Notes under the pieces: model-generated
Told to the model about the DNA's origin: nothing
Databases searched by the model: none
The model's input: only the letters and a program-made list of their open reading frames with translations
Made by a program: the position numbers and the translations under genes
Shown: positions 41,001-53,000 of the stretch, one piece after another
Position numbering within the stretch: the first letter of the stretch is position 1
Layout of the letters: each line of letters starts with the position of its first letter
DNA from: Panorpa germanica
Lineage: Eukaryota; Arthropoda; Insecta; Mecoptera; Panorpidae
DNA length: 64,000 bases
Direction of reading: 5' to 3'
Assembly (NCBI GenBank): GCA_963678705.1
Contig: OY783209.1
Location: forward strand, 8,370,001 to 8,434,000

Positions 41001-44000
41001 TGTTGATATAAACAGCGCAAAAATCTTAAGAAGTAAGTCGAAATGTATCTACCAGTTTGTTGTTTGTTAAAAATTAAAATCTAGTAATTACTTTAACTTG
41101 GATCTATATAGGAGGCTGCTCTATTGTATAATGGAAATAAGGCTAGTCTGAACACATGTGCGTCCTAGGTGCGCCTTAACACATTATATGCAATAGAGCA
41201 AAAAGCAACAATTTTTGAAAAAAATGTTACCCCTTCGAAATAGAAGGCCCTTAAGACAGGAGGTAAGAAATGAAGTCGTAATATTTCATTTGGTTTACAG
41301 TGAACAAAATGCATAAATCGAATATCTTACTGTTTTATTGGGAACAAATTTATAAAGCTCCATAAAAATATGTGTAATTATTTACCTATGGTGTCCAACT
41401 TTGCTTTGAACCTTCTAAATGGTCAGTTATGCCATTGAGTCTTACCTTACATCCATGATTTATTCTTAAACAAAACCTAGTAATAAATTAATCTAAAAGG
41501 TTGTCATTTTATTATTTTATATTTATTTTAAAATCCTTTAACTTTTAAAGAACATAAGATTAATTAATTCTTAAAACAGTCTTTTTAAAAAAATGTGATT
41601 ATGTTAATGTGCAAAAAGGTAGATTTATTTTTGAAAGAACCAAAGAATAGGTCACACAACATTGTATATTAGGTAAAAGTGTTTACGTAACAGATAACCT
41701 TTGGTAAATTAGATAAACCTAAAATACACATAACTATATTTACTGTGTAAGAACTATTCAAGAAGATACAATTTGCAATGTGAAAACTATCTAACAAAAT
41801 ATCTTAAAATAATACCTTTTATTGAAAAGTTCTACACAAGCAAACTCCAATGAAAATCTTTTCTTGAACGTAGCGAAGCCGTCAACTTCTGGTGCCTTCT
41901 CTGTTTGCTTAACGTAGAATATGGTTTTGTCTGATTTTTTTCATATTAAGTAGGTAACTACATGGGAATTCACTTAAAAGCGGCATCAAATCATGTTTAC
42001 AACAATATATACTTTATTACTACGAGTGTCTCTCCAGGAAGGGAACGTTTGAGGGATGAAGGGAGTGAGGGAGTGAGGGAGTAGAGACGTTGAAGGCTGT
42101 TAAGTGCTGCACCATGTCAAGAATGTAACTTGTCAAATAATAAGCCGAATAGTGAAGTTTTGTGTGGACATATATATTGTATCATTCGCCAATCCCGTCA
42201 ACTAATACAAACATGTATCCTTGATATATGTATGTAAACACGGGCGTCCGTGGAAATTCACAGGGGAACAAAGTTTAAATGTATATTCTCTAAGTAATGG
42301 CTATCTTACTTCTTCGACATTTAACATAAATTTATATTCTCAGGGAGGGGAAAGTAGCTTTATGTCCCCCTCCCCCCAATACGGACGCTCATGCATATCC
42401 GCATTGTACATGATCCATATTAGCCTAATCGATCTATATTAGCTTACATTCAAAGCCTGATAGACAAACGGGACATGACAAGGACATTTCAAAGATATAT
42501 ATTACTACCCGCAAAACACAAAACATGGATGTTATATTACGCTCATGTAATATTTTACTTGAACCTTGTAATATTTAATCTAAAAAGATCTTATTTTATT
42601 ATTTAATAGCTACTGTAGAAGCCTCTAATCCTTAAAAGATGGTATCAACATGTTTTATGTCTGTATTCATACGTAAAGGGTAGATATACTTTTCAAGAAG
42701 CTGTAAAATAGGTTACAAAATATTGTTTATTAGAGACAATCTATAAATTACGTCACACAAATTTCGTGCAATTCTGACTTGCAACTAAAGGGTATTTTGT
42801 ATCAGAATAAGAAGTATCAGAAGACTCGCCATAGCAATTTACACCAAAGATATAATTTTTCGATATGTTTTCGATATCTAACGTAACTATATTTTTAGAT
42901 ACGTTTTTGATATCTAACGTAACTATATTTTTAGATACGTTTTTGATATCTAACGTAACTATATTTTTAGATACGTTTTTGATATCTAACGTAACTATAT
43001 TTTTAGATACGTTTTTGATATCTAACGAAACTATATTTTTAGATACGTTTTTGATATCTATCAGAACTATATTTTTAAATACGTTTTTGATACCTAACAG
43101 AACTATATTTTTAGATACGTTTTTGATATCTAACGAAACTATATTTTTAGATACGTTTTTGATATCTATCAGAACTATATTTTTAAATACGTTTTTGATA
43201 CCTAACAGAACTATATTTTTAGATACGTTTTTGATATCTAACAGAACTATAATTTTAGATACGTTTTTGATATCTGACGAAACTATATTTTTAGATACGT
43301 TTTTGATATCTGACGAAACTATATTTTTAGATACGTTTTTGATATCTAACAGAACTATATTTTTAGATATGTTTATGATACCTAACGAAGCTATTGACCA
43401 GACTGAATGAATTGAATTCATTTCATGAATCGATTTGAACTCTATAAATAACAAATAAAAACTATTAATTAATTTGTTATATTTGAAAACAGTACCAGAG
43501 AACCCTAAGCAAAGAAAAACCAAGTAAAATAAAATAAAATAAGAAAACCACCAAAAAAGAAATAAAAGAAATGGATAATCACCTTCAAAATGTTGTTACA
43601 TCAACAAAAAAACTTTATGGAAGAGGTAAACTAGTTAACCACAACTTTAACCTATAAATTAAAAGCATTTATAACACAAAACTTTTGCAAGTTAGTATAC
43701 CCACCAGTAATATAAGTACCTACATAGAACTTTATTTTCTATAACGACTTTTCAACTTCTGACTTTTTTATACGGAAAATGTTAGCCGCAATGCAAACAT
43801 AAATAAACGAGACAAATTCTAAGGCATGGATAGTAGAAGGCGGATGTAATGGTGCGTCCACACCAGAGCAACATCGTCATGCGACTTGTTTCTTTTTCAC
43901 TCATTTTGTTACAATATTACTCATGTTGTGGGGATGGTAGGGCTAATAATTAAAATAAGATAACAATAAGAGAACAAATTTTCACCGAATTGAATGAAAT

Positions 44001-47000
44001 CTGTGACTTTGTGATCTCCGGTAAAATTAAACTTAAAAGGTTTCAATTTATTTATTTATATTATTGTACAACATATTAAGTTTATTGTGTAAAAATTTGA
44101 AGTCGATTGGAGTAAAACTGTCGAAGATATAGAGTTTTAAGTCTTCACTTTTATCTGGTTTCGTCTTACTTTGAAACTTTGAAATGCGGTTTCTCACACA
44201 TAGCTTTTTCAGAGTCGGTGCCCTCTCTAGTTCAAATTCTACTTGACCGATTCTTTTAAAATTTTGCACACTCTCTTTCTTTACATAAATGCCGAGGTAA
44301 CGCTGATGAGTTTTTTTTTAATTTTTAATTTTAACGTATTTTAAAATAACAAAGTTTCTGATTTTTTTCATGAAAAATCGGTATTTTGACTTTTAAGTGC
44401 TGTAAAAAATTGAAAAATCGATAAAAATAGAAAAACTCGACAGCGTTATCTGTAGAAACTTATCAACTAATGAAATCATTTTGGTTTTTCGATTTCAGAA
44501 AATCCAGTGATGAGTTATGAGTGGCACCGCAATGTTACTTTTTTTGTGACGTCTGCGGAGATTCACTGTCAATGCCTCATTTCTTGTTATTTATTTATGA
44601 AAATTTCACAAAGTATTCTTCAAATGTCATTTTATCATGTAGTAATTATAGAAATAATTATATATTAACTGTGTCGTCAAAAAACATTATCGAAAATATG
44701 CTTCTTTTTTATCGTTTTGACTAAAATGAAACAAATCTAAACTTAAATATAAAAAAGAAAATCAAGAAATAAAAAATATTTTCAATTTTCAAAATTTTTA
44801 GAGCGAGAGATATGTAAGTCTTTGATGCTAATACCATTACTAGATCATCATCCCAGTACGCAGTAATTTGTTCGTAGTAAAACATAACCTTTAGAGGGTT
44901 TATGAAAATACGTACCAACTAAAAACACATCCATTGTTTATATAAAATAAATAAAATAAATATTACACGCAGAATATGTACTAGATAAATAACTGAATTA
45001 TTAAATTTCATTTTGGTGTGATTGTGAGTCTGATTGGACAATAATAACCTTATCATAACACAAATTACATGTTTTATCAATCAATTTGACAATATTCATT
45101 GAGTATCGTAGCACCAGTATCATTTACCTTCCACTTGACATGAACGTTATGTTTTTGAAAAGCAAATTACTATATTATATGTATTTCACATACAGGTCGT
45201 ACATATACATATAATATACATCAACATAAATGATTTTACAGAGTTTGACTGTAATAACATACATATAATATATGTTATTCGTACAGGGTAACCCATATAA
45301 TTACTAGAGCAAGAATTTATATGCAATAAAATGTATATAATATGCACCTATTTTTGGAAAACGTTCCCATTAGGTTGCCTTCTTGAAAATTAGAAAATAA
45401 GCCTCTTATTGCCTCAAAAGGCAATACAAAAATAAGCAACTAGCCCTAAAAATGCCTCAATGAGTATGAGGGTCGCGGTGGTGTGCGCAGAAGGGTCTGT
45501 TCGTGATACTGCCTGGAGCCGCCATCGGTGCAGATCTTGGTGGTAGTAGAAAATTCATAAGTTGCCTCATACCCACTCACTGTTTCAATATTTAATTTAC
45601 GGTTTTTATTTAATATTGTAATCTAGATTTCAGGTTCTCGTTTAAGCATTCCTTTTAGCATCGAATTTTGACAGTTCGACAAAATTGTAGGTCAAATAAA
45701 ATTGCTATTTTTAATAACAATTAGTAATATAAATTGTTTTCTCTTCTATATTTTTCAAAAACAAACATTAAACTTTTTCTAAAAGTAACTCCTACTGCAT
45801 TTTGACAGATTGACAAATTTTGGAGGTTATAATATAATATAGTTTTTCTTAATTTAATATTTTTAATTTAAAACATTGGAACTTCTAAAAAAACTAAGAA
45901 AAGTTAAAAAATAAATTAAATTAAAAATGGTACAATGAATGAATACGCGTATTGCCATATGTTAAACAATTTAAATTAAATACAAAATTAAATTAAAGCA
46001 GTGAGTGGGAATGATACTTTATTCTACAAACTTCTACAAAAAGTATTATATTAAGAATAGTGTAACCTATTTCTAATTAATGTTCTCCAATGTTGTGTAT
46101 AATTCATACTTAATTTCATTATTTAATTTAGAAAATTAAATTTCTTATGTGACACCCTGTAGTTACAATAGGTATAGGTACAAGTATTAGTGGAAAAATG
46201 AAGAGTCCTTGTAAAACAACTTCACAGGATTCGATTACCATTACAATCCGACCATAAGCTGAATGTAGAGGTTTTTGTCAGCGGTCCGAAGGACTATTAA
46301 AACACAAAACTTCATTTTTATGAATTGATCTGTATTTTGGGAATATGTTTCATGTCAACTCAATGGCATGGGATTCAAAATTTGATACAATTATTAACAT
46401 GATAAAAACCTTGGAGGCTATTACAACATTATGTGACTTGTAATCTGGAAAATTAATTAAAATATATAAAATGAATGAGTGAATGATATTTTGTGGCTGA
46501 TTTCATAGGCTCTGATAAAGAGTAATACTGCTCGTATTTACTTTTTTAATTTAATTTGTTTTATTTTATTTATATTATGCATATTTTATATTACCAACTG
46601 TTAAATGGGCTTGTGTCCTCATTTTTTAGTGGTCGACTTTTCAATTGTTGAATGAAATTGATGTTAATAAATGTAAATTGACGTGCCTATTTTATTTAAT
46701 ATCTAAATGTTGACGGAGATATACCAATTAAAAATTTAAATTGTAGTTTTAGCGCTAGAAATGGTCCGCCATTTGTATGACGTGAAATGCATTTTAATGT
46801 CAGTTATTTGTTGAGTAGGTCAGTGCTGTGGTAATGTTTTGTAGCTGTTGGTAATCGAAATAATCTAGTCAAGTCAAAGAATAATTAGTTTATATTTTAT
46901 TTAACCCTGTTACGGCAGACATAATATTGAAATTTTATTGTTCCTTGACATAGCTGTAAATAATATTTGATATGTTGATATATAAATACATATAGCAGAG

Positions 47001-50000
47001 ATTTATGAGCTGTAAGGTTGGTAACCTTACACAAGGATTGTGATGTCACATGCACTTGGAATGTGTACAACGTTGAATCCCATTAATAATTAAAGAGACA
47101 AAATGACTTTTTTAATTGTTAATATCTCTTGAAATGTAAGGAGTTAATTTTTTTTTTTTTTTTTTTTTCTGTTTTTGCATCTTAGCATAACATCGATAGT
47201 ACCTTCTTCACCACAAAGACAATTTGTAGATCTTAAAACAAATCCTAATAAAAGTGTCTTAACAAAAAGAAAGACAATCCTTTCGATTATCAGTGCAAGT
47301 GAATAATATTTTAACTCAAGGCAGCCATCTTGAATGTTGTTACTCCCTTTGTATAAAATTTACCTGGCAAGTACCTACAGCTAGAACACTTAACAAAACT
47401 CAATGTAGAATGTTGTATTATAAGGTGCAGGGTGAAGGGGAAGTTGTTATATAAAATGATGTAGATTTAACCTGTAACCTGTAACATGCTAAAAGGGTGT
47501 AAAAGTTGAAAGGGTGGAGAGAGAGAAAGAGAGAGAGAGGTCACAGACTGGTACAATAATTAGTTTCCTACAATTTGTAAAGGCAAAGAGCTGTATGGTG
47601 TCCAATGCCAATTCAAAAGGTCAACGGATCAAATATTACCTATATAAATAATATATACCTATTGGTTGTATCATATACGTATAAGTATGTCCCTTCTTTA
47701 TTCTGCTTCTAAGGGTTGGCCAACATGACATCAATATATCTCACCCAATAAGTTGAAATTTTACCGATATCATAAAAATGAATGAAAATATTATTATGCA
47801 ATAGAAATATAATAGAAAATCAATTGTGAACGGCATGGATTCAAAAAAATAGAGCTAGATCCCACTGCGTGAATACTACGTCAATTTGTTTTTAATAAAA
47901 ATATATTTTTTGTAGATAATAGTAATAGAGAAAACGGTTCCGCCAGCTTGCCTATCAAAATATGGTCTAAGTACGTTTAATTAAAATTTTACTGCATTAC
48001 AAATAAACCTGTTATTAAATTTATACCAATAATAAGCCTGTCCGGACGAGCTTTATACCAGACATTTGGAAGGTAAGATTGGTGGTAAGAGGAATTGGGA
48101 TTTGGTTTGTCTTCCATAAGTGGATTCAAAAGCTGCTTTAAGAGCTGTGAAAATAATAGAATAATGAATATAACACCCATAATCAGAGATGTGCGTTTTT
48201 CAAATACATATATTCAAAATGCAAATACAAAATAGTAAATACCTATTTTCTATTTAAATATCTTTTAAGAGTATAGAATTTTATATTTTATTTGAAAACT
48301 TTTACAAACTATTTCCTATTTGGAAAATATAAAATACTTTTTTCATTTTTGTTACTTCATAGTGTTAATCAGTAAGTATTATTTTTTGTATATTAACTTG
48401 AAACCCCACCAACATTAGCACCATCTATGATCTAAAAGAATCTGCACAATTGTCTTAATACCTTCTACTACTCCCTACATATGCGACATCCAACATTTAT
48501 ATATTTTCATTCATAAGTTGACATTACTTAGACATGAGTGTACTAAATGTGTTGTACTAACGTACAGACTAAACATGCGACACTAATAAAACCCTTACTT
48601 TTGCTATTTAAAAAAAATTGTAGTTAGTATTTTTATGAAACAAAAAGGTTTCAAAACGTTTTTAAAATTGTATTTTGTATTTAAATACTAACATGAAATT
48701 TTTTTTTGTGGTCCTAAGAAGCCCGTGAATTATTAATAAAAAAAAATATTTTTTATTTTGTATTTGAAATAACGAAGTATGGTTGAAGTTACGGGAGTTC
48801 GGCGGTGACTCATATGTAAAACAAGTTGTGGGGTATAAACTGCTGATATAACTAAAAAGCACTGACTCATTTATTTTTCTATAATGTATATAGAAACGAA
48901 TAAGACAAAATTCATTATCGTATTATAAATTTATACCGCTCTTATAACCTCTTTTAAGTATAAGTCACCGCCGATCTATCGTGATTTTGACTATATTTGC
49001 ATTTTGTATTTAAATCCTTTTGAAAAGCATTTGCGCACATCTCTGTCCATAAAAGCATACAGTAACTTTTTTTCAAGACCAAGCAAATCTTACAGCCGTC
49101 CCTGCAAGAGATTAAGTGATATCCATTCTTTAAAGACAGTCACAAAACATTTAAACCCATCAATTACTAAAGGTAGAATATATATATTCATCGTAGATAT
49201 GAATTGGAAGTAAGCCCTTGGCCATCCCTTCCGTTTCCTGGATAGTGTGGCCTCCCGTGTGTACCATATCCCGGTTCCGTGGTATATCGCATCCGAAAGG
49301 TTCAATAATATTTAAGTATAGGTTTAATATCGACAGCAGAAATGTCAGCAAAATATTGTGATATACTCAGTAATAAAAAGTTGTGGGAAAAAATAAATCA
49401 TAAAAGAAAGTTTGTTGACGGAAATGAAATTATGATCTACTACGACACTAATAGCTGGTCTAATATAACTTTACTAAACTGTAATTATAATTGTTTACTT
49501 GTTGATAAACAGGGCCGGATGTATAAATAAGGAAACAGGTGGTGAAATGTCTATGCTCTATTAAAAAGATAAAATCGTATCTCACAAAAGATCAAACAAC
49601 GTTGAACCTTACGAAATTTTTACAACTAACACAACGAAACGTAAGGCAGACCTTAGGACTACAACTACGTAATGAACGAGAAGTCCCAGTTATCAACAGA
49701 CAACAAATTATTAATATATAAATGTATACTTAAGTAGGGGGTGGGTGGTTAAGGTCAAAACGATAAAAAAAGCATATGTTCGATAATGTTTTTTGACGAC
49801 ACAGTTAATACATAATTATTTCTATAATTACTATATGATAAAATGACATTTGAAGAATGCTTTGTAAAGTTTTCATAAATAAACATCAAGAAATGAGGCA
49901 TTGACAGCGAATCTCCGCAGACGTCACAAAAAGAAGTAACATTGCGGTACCACTCATAACTCATCACTGGATTTTCTGAAACCAAAATGATTTCATTAGT

Positions 50001-53000
50001 TGATTAGTTTCTGCAGGTAACCCTGTTGAGTTTTTCTTTTTTTATTGCTTTTTCAATTTTTTACAGCACTTAAAAGTCAAAATACCGACTTTTCATGAAA
50101 AAAATCAAAAACTTTGTTATTTTAAAATACGTTTAAATTAAAAAATAAAAAAATACCCGACAGCGTTACTTGGGCATTTATGTAAAGAAACAGTGTGCAA
50201 AATTTTAAAAAGAATCGGTCCAGTAGATTTTGAGCTAGAGAGGGCACCGACTCTGAAAAAGCTATGTGAGAGAAACCGCACTTAAAAGTTTCAAAGTAAA
50301 ACGAAACCAGACCAGAGAGGTGAAGACTTTAAACTCTATATCTCCGACAGTTTTACTCCAATCGACTTCAAATTTTTACTTAATATGTTGTACAATAATA
50401 TAAATAAATAAAAAAAAAATGAAAAGAAAGTTCAAGCATTAGAATCGTGCAAAGATTTCAATCAAAAACATTTCGCATGATTGTAGATGCACCGTGGTAT
50501 ATTACAAACGAAAGACTGTACCACGATCTTGCCATACCTACAGTGAGACAAGAAATTAAAACTCAAACTGTGAAATACAAAGACCGAGTTGTGAACTATG
50601 CAAATACATTAGTGACCACTCTAATGGAAGACAGGACTACCTTCAGCAGACTGAAGAGAAGGGCACCTCAGGATTTAATTAAATAGGGAAATAATAAATA
50701 GATACGGTTGTGTCTCTGTATACATACCGTGCATGTTGAATTTTATTGTAAACCGATATAAAAGCAATAAAAATATATTTAACAAAAAAAAAATCTAATA
50801 AACAATAATAACTTTTTGTCGAAATTATAACACGATAAAAGCTAATTACTATACTTATAATTTCCTTTAATAAAATAATTCTAAAAAGTTTACTTCAATA
50901 AATCTCAAATAAAATGCTCTAGTACCTTATATAATAATCTCTCGTATATAAAAGCTCGTGTTCCATTTAAAGCTCAAAGTTTTCACTTCTCTTATTCAAA
51001 ACTGCAGTTCAATATATCACGGAAGTACGAGTATGAGAACGAGTATAAGCACAAAATAAATATATCTATCCATGAGAATAAAAACGGGAATAAATATCAT
51101 TCAAAGTTACTCGTACTCGTGTTACTTGTATTAAAGTTATTATCTTGCAGAGAAACATGAAAAATAAAAAAGGAAAACTTAAAAAAAAAATGTAAAAAAG
51201 CACCTCAATAAACAAATAGATAATTTGGAAAATTTCCAGCTGGTTATAGTTCAGGGTTTATGTATTTATCGTTAATTATATTATACAGAACCAGATTTAG
51301 AGTAGGCGCACACTATAAATAAGACTGTCTGCTAAAGAATAGCCAACCTACTGTGTTAATTTATTTTATATTGTTTAGTTGATATATTTATTTGTTTTTG
51401 TATATATGTAATACATTCTTCTTACATTACTTCTTATGTGTAATTACATTTCATCATCCAATTAAAATCAACTTAGAACCGTGTATTCTAATTCATATTT
51501 AAATTCCTTATCCGCTTAAACTTAAATTTCTTCGGACGTTCTAATACATTTTTACGTTAACGATCTCTCCTCTGTTTTCTATTCCTTCTTTTCTTGGCCT
51601 CACTCCTTTTCTTTGTGCTTTCTTCTACTTTACATTTCCTTTCTACAGTTCCTACTTTTATTTATTCCACTCATCCTGCTTCCTTTTACTTTCCATTTCT
51701 TTTCCTTCTTTCTATAGGTCCTAACGTCTTCTTTTAGTTATACTTTACAGTGTTAGTGTTTTCATATTATGTTTTATATATCCGACATATAATTTCCATT
51801 TGCATGAAACAATCTCTTAAAATAGCACAATTAAAGGGGTCCTTAAGCATCATTACTAAATCTATGAAATAAGTTTTAGTGCTGTTACATATAGTTTGAA
51901 GAAGACTTCACCTTTAAGCTTCAGCCGATTCAGTAGACCTGAAGTCAGAGTACACATATATCCAAATAATAATAAACAAATAGACGATTGGGATAACACT
52001 GTTTGAAATGGTAGAGAAATGTCTCCTGTTTTCCAAATATCACTTATTTCCTATTTTCTCTTTGTTTCCAAAACCATTTTCCTTCTGCTTTGTTGCGTAA
52101 CCTAAACCTCTACATCTACGTCAAAGTTACTAATTTACCCCAAAAGTTTTCCCCTAAACAAAAGTCGAATACTATTCTTCCGCAACTCCTCTTCTTAAAT
52201 TTACCGGTTCCACGTTTCTCACAGCGTATGCTTTTCTTATGCTGTTTCTTCGCTCTTATTCCTCCTCTCTTTATACCTTTGACATCCACTTCCCTCCCTC
52301 CATATTACACCCCACCTCTTCACGCATTTCCCTCACGATATGAAATGTATGTCAATTACCATTTACACGCATTAAAATATAAAACGACCGCATTACCACA
52401 CTAAACAGTCCGTTTTATCGGCTTTTGATATGCTATTTATGAATATTCGAGAGTGTATTATTGCCTATTGATTTCCGGATTAAAATAAACAGGCCATCTA
52501 TGGTATTGTAACAATACCAGCAATTTCATTCTACATCCCCTCCGAGCTGTGGGCTGCAATTACTTTATTATTGCACTCAGCCTGCATTTTGCAGTGCACC
52601 TATAATTTGTTTGTTGCACTATACTTGTACATATTGTAGCTGAACATACCAGTAATTCTAGTTTTACTATTTACATATGAATTAATATAAATCATTGATC
52701 GTATTAAGCGCTTGTGTTATGTTGTATTTGTGTGCGGAATGAAATAAACGTATTGCATGTGTAATTAAATGCAAAACATTTATTAAACGTGACGTGGCGT
52801 ATCAAATATACCTGGCCAGACAGAGGTTGATAACTCTGCTTCTTCGAGTTATTTGCTACATTTCAATCACTTCATGCGAATAGGAAATTGTGACTCATGC
52901 TAGCAAAATCGCAGGAGTACATAATTAAATAAAATAATCATTGTTTCAAATATACACTGATATTAAAGAGCTTTAGAACTTTTATAAAGGTTTTTCTATA

